Shown: one piece after another, positions 7,729-14,227 of the stretch
How the letters are laid out: each line of letters begins with the position of its first letter
Position numbering within the stretch: position 1 is the first letter of the stretch
Assembly: GCA_937926195.1 (NCBI GenBank)
Contig: CALEXZ010000147.1
Location: 1 to 14,227 of the forward strand
Direction: 5' to 3'
DNA: 14,227 bases
Source of the DNA: an uncultured Actinomyces sp.
GTDB taxonomy: Bacteria > Actinomycetota > Actinomycetes > Actinomycetales > Actinomycetaceae
The notes under the pieces: generated by a model
Databases searched by the model: none
What the model saw: only the letters and a program-made list of their open reading frames with translations
What the model was told of the DNA's origin: nothing
Translations under genes and position numbers: made by a program

Positions 7729-7760
7729 GCGGGGGCGCAGCCGGTGGGCTGCGCCCCCGC
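7729..7760 (+). terminator. Strong hairpin terminator after iolD
   Basis: Perfect 14-base stem (GCGGGGGCGCAGCC at 7729-7742, its complement at 7747-7760) with a GGTG loop, 44 bases after the iolD stop. There is no U-tract. It separates the iolD operon from the iolA promoter at about 7819-7865. The remainder of the 261-base gap is GC-rich and shows nothing else clear. Confidence 0.75.
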
Positions 7761-7818
7761 CGCGCGTTCGGGCGGCCCCGCCCGAGGTGTCGGTGCGCAC
7801 CAGGACAGACGACGCCGT

Positions 7819-7865
7819 TTTGTATAGACAAACGTCTTGACCGGACGTCGTGTCGAATTAGAGTA
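7819..7865 (+). promoter_or_regulatory. iolA promoter with candidate IolR operator
   Basis: TTTGTATAGACAAA (7819-7832) is a palindrome with 5-base arms (TTTGT/ACAAA) and a 4-base centre. Six bases after its core comes TTGACC (7837-7842), then a 17-base spacer and TAGAGT (7860-7865), a clean sigma-70 pair. The site matches the transaldolase and iolC sites in form and spacing. The leader to the iolA ATG is about 75 bases. The AT-rich patch stands out sharply from the GC-rich surroundings. Confidence 0.8.
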
Positions 7866-7945
7866 GGACCTACGACCAGGGTGCCTCGCCCGGGCGTCCC
7901 GGTGGGACCGCCCGAGGGCCCGTGAGACTGCAGGAGTCATCAACG

Positions 7946-9439
7946 ATGAAGACGATCGCCCACTGGATTGGCGGCAAGGAGTACGAGGGCAGCCCGGTGG
8001 GTCGCTTCCCCGTCGAGAACCCGGGCACCGGTGAGATCGAGGCCGAGCTGCTCCAGGCCTCGGTCGAGGACCTCGACCACGCCGTCGCCGTCGCCCGCGA
8101 GGCGCAGAAGACGTGGGCCAAGGTCTCCCTGGCCAAGCGCACCGCGATCATGTTCCGGATGCGTCAGCTCGTCCTGGACCACCAGGACGAGATGGCCCGT
8201 CTCATCGTCGCCGAGCACGGCAAGAACTACTCCGACGCCATCGGCGAGATCCAGCGCGGGCGCGAGACCCTCGACTTCGCCACCTCCATCAACGTGGCCC
8301 TCAAGGGCGAGTGCTCCTCCGACATCTCCACCGGCGTCGACATCCACACCCTGCGCCAGCCGGTCGGCGTCGTCGGCGGCATCTGCCCCTTCAACTTCCC
8401 GGCCATGGTCCCCATGTGGATGCACCCCATCGCCATCGCCACGGGCAACGCCGTGGTGATGAAGCCGGCCTCGGCCACTCCCTCGGCCATGCTGCTCACC
8501 GCCCGTCTCTACAAGGAGGCCGGGCTGCCCGACGGCGTCTTCAACGTCATCTCCGGCAACCGCTCCATCGTCTCGGGCATCCTCGAGCACCCCGGCATCG
8601 ACGCCATCTCCTTCGTCGGCTCGACGCCGGTGGCCCACATCGTGCAGAACACGGGCATCACCCACGGCAAGCGCGTCCAGGCCCTGGGTGGGGCGAACAA
8701 CCACGCCATCGTCATGCCCGACTGCGATCTCGACTTCGCCGCCCAGCACCTGTCCGCCGCCGCCTTCGGCGCCGCGGGGGAGCGTTGCATGGCGTTGCCG
8801 GTCGTCGTCGCCGTCGGCGGCTGCGGGCCCGAGCTGGCCCGCAAGGTCAAGGCCCACGCCGAGCGGATCAAGGTCGGCTACGGCATGGACGAGGGCGTCG
8901 AGATGGGCCCCGTCATCGACGCCAAGTCCAAGGAGTTCATCATCGGCCTGGTCAACGAGGGCGGGGCCGACGGCGGCGAGGTCGTCCTGGACGGCCGCGA
9001 CCTGGTGATCCCCGGCCACGAGAAGGGCCACTTCGTGGGCCCGACCATCGTCGACAACGTCCCGGTGACCTCGCGCCTGTACAAGGAGGAGGTCTTCGGC
9101 CCGGTGCTCACCATCGTCCACGCCGACACCTACGAGGAGGCCATCGCCATCGTCAACGCCTCCGAGTTCGGCAACGGATCGGCGATCTTCACCAACGACG
9201 GCGGGGTGGCCCGCCGCTTCACCCTCGACGTCGAGGCGGGCATGGTGGGCGTCAACGTCCCGATCCCGACGCCGGTGGCCTACTACTCCTTCGGGGGCTG
9301 GAAGGAGTCGCTGCTGGGCGACCACCACATCCACGGCCCCGAGGGCGTGCGGTTCTACACCCGGGCCAAGGCGATCACGACCCGCTGGCCCTCTGAGAAG
9401 ACCTACGCCGCGACCATGTCCTTCCAGCGCGAGGAGTGA
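7946..9439 (+). CDS. iolA: CoA-acylating (methyl)malonate-semialdehyde dehydrogenase (IolA/MmsA)
   Basis: Converts malonic semialdehyde, the product of the inositol aldolase step, to acetyl-CoA and CO2 with NAD; the same family handles methylmalonate semialdehyde to propionyl-CoA. It has 497 residues, the usual length. ALDH motifs: ICPFNFPAM with N150, ISFVGSTPVA (221-230), LGGANNHAIVMPD (248-259), and GERCMALPV (279-287) with C281 as the catalytic nucleophile. The usual ALDH general-base Glu in ELGGK is replaced by the ALGGAN form, as expected for CoA-dependent MMSDH. ATG 7946 is chosen because CAGGAG (7931-7936) lies 9 bases upstream; the in-frame GTG at 7922 has no such site. It has its own promoter and operator and is followed by two hairpins, so it is probably monocistronic. 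Confidence 0.96.
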   Translation: MKTIAHWIGGKEYEGSPVGRFPVENPGTGEIEAELLQASVEDLDHAVAVAREAQKTWAKVSLAKRTAIMFRMRQLVLDHQDEMARLIVAEHGKNYSDAIGEIQRGRETLDFATSINVALKGECSSDISTGVDIHTLRQPVGVVGGICPFNFPAMVPMWMHPIAIATGNAVVMKPASATPSAMLLTARLYKEAGLPDGVFNVISGNRSIVSGILEHPGIDAISFVGSTPVAHIVQNTGITHGKRVQALGGANNHAIVMPDCDLDFAAQHLSAAAFGAAGERCMALPVVVAVGGCGPELARKVKAHAERIKVGYGMDEGVEMGPVIDAKSKEFIIGLVNEGGADGGEVVLDGRDLVIPGHEKGHFVGPTIVDNVPVTSRLYKEEVFGPVLTIVHADTYEEAIAIVNASEFGNGSAIFTNDGGVARRFTLDVEAGMVGVNVPIPTPVAYYSFGGWKESLLGDHHIHGPEGVRFYTRAKAITTRWPSEKTYAATMSFQREE

Positions 9440-9451
9440 CGCGGCTCGTAG

Positions 9452-9509
9452 CCGGGCCCGGATCCTGAGCGGGACCGCGGCCCTGACCGCGGCTCAGGAC
9501 CGAGCCCGG
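9452..9509 (+). terminator. Large imperfect hairpin after iolA
   Basis: Arms 9452-9470 and 9492-9509 pair almost fully (one mismatch and a one-base bulge). Inside them a second stem forms between CCGCGG at 9475-9480 and CCGCGG at 9486-9491. It starts 13 bases after the iolA stop. Probably the first of two tandem terminators; no U-tract. Confidence 0.55.
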
Positions 9510-9545
9510 AGAGCAGTCCGGACCACGTCCGGCAGCCCCTGAGAA

Positions 9546-9587
9546 GTGTGCCCTCGCATCGACAGCAACGTCGGTGCGAGGGCACAC
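9546..9587 (+). terminator. Second hairpin terminator after iolA
   Basis: An 18-base stem (9546-9563 with 9570-9587, one T-G wobble) closes on a 6-base loop AGCAAC. No U-tract follows. It lies about 107 bases after the iolA stop and may insulate the next unit in both directions. The 343-base gap between iolA and the next gene holds this pair of hairpins, then 9588-9726 with nothing recognisable, then the promoter listed next. Confidence 0.65.
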
Positions 9588-9726
9588 TCCTGCCTGGACC
9601 GCATCGATCGACCGCTTCCAGGCGGCCTGTGCCCGTGGGTTCGGGTGCGGACCGCCCCGGCGCGCCTGCGCTGTGGTGCGCCGCACATAGCGTGATGAAG
9701 TTCGTCTACCCCTAGCGTGCAGCAGA

Positions 9727-9756
9727 TTGTCATGACATACTTCCCACGTTTACGGT
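9727..9756 (+). promoter_or_regulatory. Possible promoter with weaker operator-like palindrome before the small gene and iolT
   Basis: TTGTCATGACAT (9727-9738) contains TGT-CATG-ACA, the same TGT-N4-ACA core as the iol operators but with poorer outer bases. TTGTCA (9727-9732) could be a -35, with TACGGT (9751-9756) as -10 after 18 bases. If real, it would put the small gene and the transporter under the same control. Weaker than the other four sites. Confidence 0.42.
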
Positions 9757-9782
9757 GTCGTCGTGTGACAGAGAGGAGTCTT

Positions 9783-10013
9783 GTGGTTGCTGTCGCCCTC
9801 GACCCGATCGTGTCTAACGTGGTTAGGTCCGTGCCGGAGGAGCTCCGTAGGTCGGCTGAGCCGGACTCCCGCTACGGGAGGTGGGCATCCGGTGCTGACC
9901 TCCACCTCTGGCTCCGCCCGGAGGCAGACTTGCACTTCATCGCAGGGCGTAAGAAGGCCGACGAGTACAACAAGGCTGCGCTCGCCCGGCTGACCGAAGA
10001 GCTGGGCGCCTGA
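9783..10013 (+). CDS. Small protein of unknown function upstream of the transporter
   Basis: A 76-residue frame that I do not recognise. GTG 9783 is chosen because AGGAG (9774-9778) lies 4 bases upstream; a longer version from GTG 9717 would run through the likely promoter. It reads as soluble with mixed charge: VAVALDPIVSNVV, then RYGRWASGADLHLWLRPEAD and a basic/acidic C terminus ending LTEELGA. There is no membrane segment, signal peptide or Cys/His cluster. It precedes the porter gene by 146 bases on the same strand and may share its transcript. Coding is supported by the ribosome site and by ordinary-looking amino-acid content, but the length leaves real doubt. A regulatory leader role is possible but unsupported. 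Confidence 0.5.
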   Translation: MVAVALDPIVSNVVRSVPEELRRSAEPDSRYGRWASGADLHLWLRPEADLHFIAGRKKADEYNKAALARLTEELGA

Positions 10014-10159
10014 GCCCCCACCGTTTGTGTGACGGCCGCCACGCGAACGTGTTCCCATGCCGAACCCGCCGTGCTCGCGGACGGTTCGTGCCCGTGCGGC
10101 CACCTTCCTCCCAATTCCGACCACCTGCCAATGACGGCAGGCGACAGAAGGAGAATCGG

Positions 10160-11746
10160 ATGTCCTCATCCTCCGAACTGGCTGTGGAGATCGGTCGCCA
10201 CGAGCTCGACTCGCTGGTCGACGCCACTCCGCCATCCGGCAAGAAGCGTTCCCTTGGGCTCATTGCCCTCGTGGCCACCCTGGGTTCCCTACTCTTCGGC
10301 TATGACACGGGTGTCATCTCGGGCGCGCTTCCTTACATGTACCTGCCCACTGACGCCCACGGCCTGGCCTTGACCGCGGCTGAGGAGGGCTGGATCGGTG
10401 CGCTGCTTGCCCTGGGTGCCGCGGTGGGGGCTTCGGTGGGAGGCAAGCTCTCCGACATGTACGGCCGCCGTCACAACATCAGCCTCCTGGCCATCGTGTT
10501 CTTCCTCGGGGCCATCGGCTGTACGGTGGCTCCCAGCATCTGGATCCTGTACATCTTCCGCGTCATCCTCGGCTTTGCTGTCGGTGGAGCCTCCGTCACC
10601 GTCCCCGTCTTCCTCGGTGAGACCGCGCCTAAGCGCATCCGCGGCACGCTCGTGGCTGTCGACCAGATGATGATCGTCTTCGGTCAGTTCGTGGCCTTCT
10701 CCATGAATGCGGCCCTGGCGCGCATGCACGGCGGCCCGCACGTCGAGTCCAACGGTGAGGTCATCGACTGGACCAACACTGTCGCCCACCAGGTGACCAG
10801 CGGCGCCCTCATGGTCGACGGTGGCAACGGTATGACCTGGCGCTACATGCTTGTCATCGCCTCGTTGCCCGCTATCGCCCTGTGGATCGGCATCCGCCTC
10901 ATGCCCGAGTCCTCCCGCTGGTACATCGCCAACCAGCGCATCCCCGAGGCCATTGGTGCCCTCAAGCGGATCCGTGACGAGGAGAAGGACGGCTCCGTCT
11001 CTGAGGAGATCGACGAGATGCTGGAGAACCAGCGTCAGGAGGCCAGTCAGGAGAAGTGGCGCCTGTCCCAGATCTGGAACACCCGCTGGACTCGCCGCCT
11101 CCTCGTCATTGGCATCGTCCTTGGTGTCGCCGACCAGCTCACCGGTATCAACACGGCGATGTACTACACGCCCAAGATCCTCTCGGCCGCGGGTCTGCCG
11201 CTGGACGACGCCATCACCCTCAATGTCGTCTCCGGTGGCCTGTCCTTCATCGGCTCGGCGGTCGGCCTGTGGCTGGTGACGAAGTTCGCCCGGCGTCACG
11301 TGGGCATCTACCAGGAGACCTCGATCGCCATCTCCCTGGCGGTGCTCGCCGCCGTGTTCTTCTTCCTCATCGAGCCCTACCAGAACGCTGACGGCGACAT
11401 TGTCGGGGCTGCCAGCTGGGCGCCCTACCTCGTGCTGCTCATCGTTAGCCTGTTCGTGTTCGCCAAGCAGTCCGGCACGGTGACATGGGTGCTCGTCGCC
11501 GAGATCTTCCCGAGCAAGATCCGAGGTACGGCCATGGGGCTTGCGGTCGGGGCCCTGTGGGTCGCCAACGCCTTCGTGGCCTGGGTGTTCCCGATCATGA
11601 TGAAGGCCCTGGGCGGTTCTGCGACCTACCTGCTTTTCTCCCTCATCAACGTGGGCTCACTGATCTTCTACATCAAGTTCGTCCCCGAGACGAAGTACCA
11701 CTCCCTGGAGGAGCTGGAGCGTCGCTTCGAGAAGGAGTACAGCTGA
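10160..11746 (+). CDS. iolT: MFS sugar porter, probable inositol transporter (IolT-like)
   Basis: A 528-residue, 12-helix major facilitator of the sugar porter family, likely importing myo-inositol by cation symport through the inner membrane. Signatures: LLFGYDTGVISGALPYM (TM1, 44-60), SDMYGRRH (98-105, loop 2-3 motif), ETAPKRIRGTLVA (154-166), MPESSRWY (248-255), ADQLTGINTAMYYTPKIL (324-341, TM7 substrate helix), EIFPSKIRGTAMG (448-460) and VPETKYHSLEELE (508-520). IolT-type porters carry these motifs, but substrate choice within the family cannot be read directly; location among iol genes is the argument. An unusually long loop (about 186-226) lies between TM5 and TM6. ATG 10160 has AGAAGGAGA 5 bases upstream, ruling out the longer frame from 10025. 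A 21-base hairpin follows. Confidence 0.87.
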   Translation: MSSSSELAVEIGRHELDSLVDATPPSGKKRSLGLIALVATLGSLLFGYDTGVISGALPYMYLPTDAHGLALTAAEEGWIGALLALGAAVGASVGGKLSDMYGRRHNISLLAIVFFLGAIGCTVAPSIWILYIFRVILGFAVGGASVTVPVFLGETAPKRIRGTLVAVDQMMIVFGQFVAFSMNAALARMHGGPHVESNGEVIDWTNTVAHQVTSGALMVDGGNGMTWRYMLVIASLPAIALWIGIRLMPESSRWYIANQRIPEAIGALKRIRDEEKDGSVSEEIDEMLENQRQEASQEKWRLSQIWNTRWTRRLLVIGIVLGVADQLTGINTAMYYTPKILSAAGLPLDDAITLNVVSGGLSFIGSAVGLWLVTKFARRHVGIYQETSIAISLAVLAAVFFFLIEPYQNADGDIVGAASWAPYLVLLIVSLFVFAKQSGTVTWVLVAEIFPSKIRGTAMGLAVGALWVANAFVAWVFPIMMKALGGSATYLLFSLINVGSLIFYIKFVPETKYHSLEELERRFEKEYS

Positions 11747-11798
11747 GTGCTGTCGTCCGCTGACCAGCACGCCTTTTCCGGGCACGTGCTGCCCCCCT

Positions 11799-11842
11799 GA
11801 CGCTCGCCCCGCCGTCACCTCGGTGACGGCGGGGCGAGCGTC
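11799..11842 (+). terminator. 21-base perfect hairpin after iolT
   Basis: Left arm 11799-11819 and right arm 11822-11842 are perfect complements with only TC between them (in practice a 4-base loop). It begins 52 bases after the porter stop. No U-tract follows. A weaker repeat (CAGCACG at 11765-11771, CGTGCTG at 11785-11791) precedes it. Confidence 0.72.
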
Positions 11843-11911
11843 GTGTCCCGGACGGTGAGGGGTGCGGGGGTGAGGTTCCCGGTGGGGCCGCCCGGGACGG
11901 AACAGTGGGAT

Positions 11912-11948
11912 ATTTGTCCTTACAAATCGCCGAGGTCTCCGTTAGGCT
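11912..11948 (+). promoter_or_regulatory. Promoter and palindromic operator for the alcohol dehydrogenase gene
   Basis: ATTTGTCCTTACAAAT (11912-11927) is a 6-base-arm palindrome of the same TTTGT-N4-ACAAA type as at iolA. TTACAA (11920-11925), inside it, can serve as -35, with TAGGCT (11943-11948) as -10 after a 17-base spacer. The operator therefore overlaps the -35 instead of preceding it. It ties the dehydrogenase to the iol regulon. Confidence 0.68.
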
Positions 11949-12002
11949 GGTCATGTCGAACGAGCCGGGGGCGCGTGCGCGCCCGCTGAGAGAGGTGGAG
12001 AC

Positions 12003-13148
12003 ATGACGAGCAACGACGCTTTCCAGATCCCCGAGACCATGCGCGCCGCTGTCCTGCGCGACCACAGCGTGGGGTTGCAGGTGGAGACCATCCGCACCCC
12101 GCGCCCCAAGGCCGGAGAGGTCCTCATCAAGGTGGCCGCCTGCGGCCTGTGCCACTCCGACCTGCACGTCATCGGTGGCGCCATCGCCTTCCCCCTGCCC
12201 GCCGTCCTGGGCCACGAGGTCACCGGCACCATCGTCGAGGTCGGCCCCGGCAACGAGCACAGCGGCCTCAAGGTCGGCGACGCCGTCGCCGGAGGCTTCC
12301 TCATGCCCTGCGGCCAGTGCGACGCCTGCGCCGCCGGCCGTGACGAGCTGTGCGCCCCCTTCTTCGAGCTCAACCGCCTCAAGGGCGTCCTCTACGACGG
12401 CACCACCCGCCTACAGACCCTCGAGGGCGAGAGCGTCCACATGTACTCCATGGGCGGTCTGGCCGAGTACGCCGTCGTGCCCGCCACCGCCGTGGCCGTG
12501 GCCCCCAGCTCTATCGACCTCGTGCCCGCCGCCATCCTGGGCTGCGCCGCCATGACCGGCTATGGCGCGGTGCGCCGAGGCGCCGACCTGCGCTTCGGTG
12601 AGACCGTCGCCGTCGTCGCCACCGGGGGAGTGGGCACCAACATCGTCCAGATCGCCGCCGCCTTCGGGGCCTCCCAGGTCATCGCCATCGACGTCTCCGA
12701 CGACAAGCTCGCCCCCATGCTCGACTACGGCGCCACCGCCGTCGTCAACTCCGTCACCCAGGACGCCCGCGAGGAGGTCTTCCGCCTCACCGGCGGCAAG
12801 GGCGTCGACGTCGCCTTCGAGGCGCTGGGCATCCCGGCCACGTGGAAGACCGCCCTCGACGTCCTGTCCGACGGCGGCCGCATGGTCCCCATCGGCCTGG
12901 GGGCCGGCGTCCAGACCGCCGAGGTGGAGATCAACCGCACCGTGCGCCGCTCGCAGTCGATTATCGGCTCCTACGGTGCCCGGACCCGCCAGGACCTGCC
13001 CGCCGTCGTCGACCTCGCCGCGCGCGGGATCATCAACTACCAGGACGTCGTCTCGCGCCGCTTCCCGCTGGAGGAGGCGGGCGCCGGGTACGCGGCGCTG
13101 AAGAACCGCGAGGTCCAGGGGCGCGCCGTCGTCGACATGAGCCTGTGA
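12003..13148 (+). CDS. Zinc-dependent medium-chain alcohol dehydrogenase
   Basis: A 381-residue MDR-superfamily dehydrogenase, cytosolic. Catalytic zinc ligands are C50 (in CGLCHSD), H71 (in LGHEVTG) and C181 (in LGCAAMTGYGA). Structural zinc ligands are C103, C106, C109 and C117 (CGQCDAC then C). The coenzyme fold carries GGVGTNIVQIAAAFGASQVIAID (208-230); the Asp at the end of its second strand, D230, favours NAD over NADP. ATG 12003 has AGGTGGAG just upstream. The substrate cannot be read from sequence. The iol-type operator at its promoter and its place between iolT and iolE suggest oxidation of another polyol or inositol isomer, or disposal of an aldehyde made in the pathway; both are inference. 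A strong hairpin follows, so it is probably a single-gene unit. Confidence 0.9.
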   Translation: MTSNDAFQIPETMRAAVLRDHSVGLQVETIRTPRPKAGEVLIKVAACGLCHSDLHVIGGAIAFPLPAVLGHEVTGTIVEVGPGNEHSGLKVGDAVAGGFLMPCGQCDACAAGRDELCAPFFELNRLKGVLYDGTTRLQTLEGESVHMYSMGGLAEYAVVPATAVAVAPSSIDLVPAAILGCAAMTGYGAVRRGADLRFGETVAVVATGGVGTNIVQIAAAFGASQVIAIDVSDDKLAPMLDYGATAVVNSVTQDAREEVFRLTGGKGVDVAFEALGIPATWKTALDVLSDGGRMVPIGLGAGVQTAEVEINRTVRRSQSIIGSYGARTRQDLPAVVDLAARGIINYQDVVSRRFPLEEAGAGYAALKNREVQGRAVVDMSL

Positions 13149-13170
13149 GCCTGAGGCGCTGCACCGCGCA

Positions 13171-13210
13171 CACGCACGGCCCCCGGTCCGATGACCGGGG
13201 GCCGTGCGTG
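13171..13210 (+). terminator. 18-base perfect hairpin after the alcohol dehydrogenase
   Basis: Arms 13171-13188 and 13193-13210 are perfect complements with loop CGAT, 22 bases after the stop. No U-tract. It lies between convergent genes. The stretch 13211-13339 is GC-rich and shows nothing I can name. Confidence 0.75.
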
Positions 13211-13339
13211 CTGTCGAGGACCTGCGGGGCGGAAGAGGCCGCGTGCAGGCGCTCCGGCCCGGGTGGGTACCGGGTCCGGTCGGCGGCTGCGTGCCGCCGC
13301 CAGGCGGGCACCGCGTGCCGGGCCCGCTCCGAGAACACC

Positions 13340-13371
13340 CGAGCGCCGGGCGCAGACGCGCCCGGCGCTCG
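13340..13371 (-). terminator. Hairpin terminator after iolE
   Basis: CGAGCGCCGGGCG (13340-13352) pairs perfectly with CGCCCGGCGCTCG (13359-13371) across a 6-base loop. It begins 13 bases after the iolE stop on the minus strand. It faces the terminator of the convergent dehydrogenase gene. Confidence 0.7.
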
Positions 13372-13384
13372 GGGGAGAGGGGAC

Positions 13385-14227
13385 TCAGATCGTGAACAGC
13401 GTCGACTCGAGGTAGGCGCGGGCCTTGGCGCCGTACTCGTGCGGGTTGGCGATGGCCGGGTCCTGCTCGGCCTCGACCAGGATCCACTTGTCGTAGCCGT
13501 GCTCGATGAGGAAGCGGTAGGGCACGGTGAAGTCGATCATGCCGTCGCCGGGGACGGTGAACATGCCCGCCAGGAAGGAGTCGAGGAAGGAACGCCCCAG
13601 CTCCTTGGACTCGGCCAGCTTCTCGGGGCGCACGTCCTTGAAGTGCACGTGCTTGACGCGGTCGATGGTGGCCTCGAGCAGGCCCATGACGTCGCCGTCG
13701 CCCACGAAGGCGTGGCCCGTGTCGAACAGAAGGGAGACCTTGGCCGGGTCCGTCAGTTCCATGAGCCGGATCGTCTCCTCCTTGGTCTGCACGACCGTGC
13801 CCAGGTGGTGGTGGTAGACGAGGTCGAGGCCGTGCTCCAGGGCGATCTCGCCCAGGCGGTTGAGCCCCTCGGCCAGGACCGGCCACTGCTCGTCGGTCAG
13901 GACCGGCTTGTCGGTGAAGATGCAGACGTCGCGCACGCCCTGCACCGAGCCGGTCTGCTCGGAGACGACGACACGGGTGGCACCCAGGTACTGCAGGTAC
14001 TCACAGGTCTCGGTGAACTCGGGGATGACGGCCTCGACGCCGTCGCGCACGATGAAGGAGGAGAACCACTGGGCGACGATCGCGATGCCGCGGGCGTCGA
14101 TGCGCTCCTTGGTGACCTCCTTGGAGGGGTACCAGCCGGCGACCTCCGTGCCGCGATAGCCGAGGTCGGCCAGGTCGAGCAGCATGTCCTCCAGCGTGTT
14201 GAAGGCGCCGACCTCCTTGATGTCGTC
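13385..14227 (-). CDS. iolE: 2-keto-myo-inositol (inosose) dehydratase IolE, 5' end outside window
   Basis: Metal-dependent TIM-barrel enzyme that dehydrates 2-keto-myo-inositol to the trihydroxycyclohexane-dione used by IolD. The 280 visible residues are open through the right edge: reading in from 14227 gives DDIKEVGAFNTLEDMLLDL, so the ATG at 14185 is internal and about 25-30 N-terminal residues are missing. IolE landmarks: GTEVAGWYP, LVYHHHLGTVVQTKEE, LLFDTGHAFVGDGD, HVHFKDVRPEKL, GMFTVPGDGMIDF, and ILVEAEQDPAIANP near the end. The H, D, E residues in these motifs are the expected metal and catalytic positions of the family. Close relatives such as IolH or IolI are less likely, because the YHHH-GT, FTVPGDG and EAEQDP blocks are IolE-like. 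It is transcribed toward the dehydrogenase gene; its promoter is not visible. Confidence 0.94.
   Translation of the reverse strand, partial: DDIKEVGAFNTLEDMLLDLADLGYRGTEVAGWYPSKEVTKERIDARGIAIVAQWFSSFIVRDGVEAVIPEFTETCEYLQYLGATRVVVSEQTGSVQGVRDVCIFTDKPVLTDEQWPVLAEGLNRLGEIALEHGLDLVYHHHLGTVVQTKEETIRLMELTDPAKVSLLFDTGHAFVGDGDVMGLLEATIDRVKHVHFKDVRPEKLAESKELGRSFLDSFLAGMFTVPGDGMIDFTVPYRFLIEHGYDKWILVEAEQDPAIANPHEYGAKARAYLESTLFTI

Noticed and set aside
4745..7831. 1028-codon minus-strand open frame opposite iolB and iolD
   Set aside because: A GC-bias shadow of two firmly identified genes; composition dominated by Gly, Val, Asp and His, with no motif.
10124..10141. CCTGCC/GGCAGG hairpin just before the iolT ribosome site
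   Set aside because: Only a 6-base stem; too short to call a riboswitch or attenuator in this base composition.
14159..14185. Start of iolE at the ATG at 14185
   Set aside because: The frame stays open to the window edge and the upstream residues match IolE, so this Met is internal.
1..14227. A new defence, mobile or biosynthetic system
   Set aside because: All sizeable genes fit inositol uptake and breakdown or its control; no integrase, transposase, toxin, nuclease or repeat array was seen.

Overview
This window is a myo-inositol catabolism (iol) locus from a high-GC Gram-positive bacterium. The evidence for Actinobacteria is very GC-rich coding sequence with a strong G/C third-position bias, GTG starts, a GntR-type iol regulator, and a Cgl0158-type aldolase-like gene next to iolC, an arrangement I know from Corynebacterium glutamicum. 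An Actinomyces-like genus is my best guess but is not proven. I found no rRNA, tRNA, CRISPR array, insertion sequence or phage gene.

Layout, left to right. On the minus strand: the 5' part of iolG (inositol 2-dehydrogenase, cut by the left edge), a transaldolase-family gene, and a GntR/UTRA regulator (iolR-like). On the plus strand, diverging from iolR: iolC (shortened), a Cgl0158-family aldolase candidate (the likely counterpart of IolJ), iolB and iolD, followed by a strong hairpin. Next, with its own promoter, comes iolA (malonate/methylmalonate semialdehyde dehydrogenase), followed by two large hairpins. Then come a small unknown gene, an MFS inositol/sugar porter (iolT-like), and a zinc-dependent alcohol dehydrogenase. 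At the right edge, on the minus strand, is iolE (2-keto-myo-inositol dehydratase), whose 5' end is outside the window.

How the genes work together: the porter imports inositol; IolG oxidises it to 2-keto-myo-inositol; IolE dehydrates that; IolD opens the ring; IolB isomerises 5-deoxyglucuronate to 5-keto-2-deoxygluconate (DKG). IolC should phosphorylate DKG, the aldolase should split DKG-phosphate into dihydroxyacetone phosphate and malonic semialdehyde, and IolA should convert the semialdehyde to acetyl-CoA. The roles of the transaldolase-like protein and the alcohol dehydrogenase are not fixed by the sequence.

Two observations stand out. First, iolC is open and in frame but only 235 codons long. 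It ends shortly after the GNREE motif and lacks the C-terminal third of a PfkB kinase, including the GAGD catalytic/anion-hole motif, so the encoded kinase should be inactive unless this is an assembly error. Second, a palindrome of the form (T/A)TTGT-N4-ACA(A/T) occurs at four promoters (transaldolase/iolG, iolC, iolA, alcohol dehydrogenase), usually 5-6 bases upstream of a TTGAC-type -35 box. A weaker fifth copy precedes the small gene and iolT. This is a convincing candidate operator set for the local GntR regulator. I see no evidence of a wholly new biological system.
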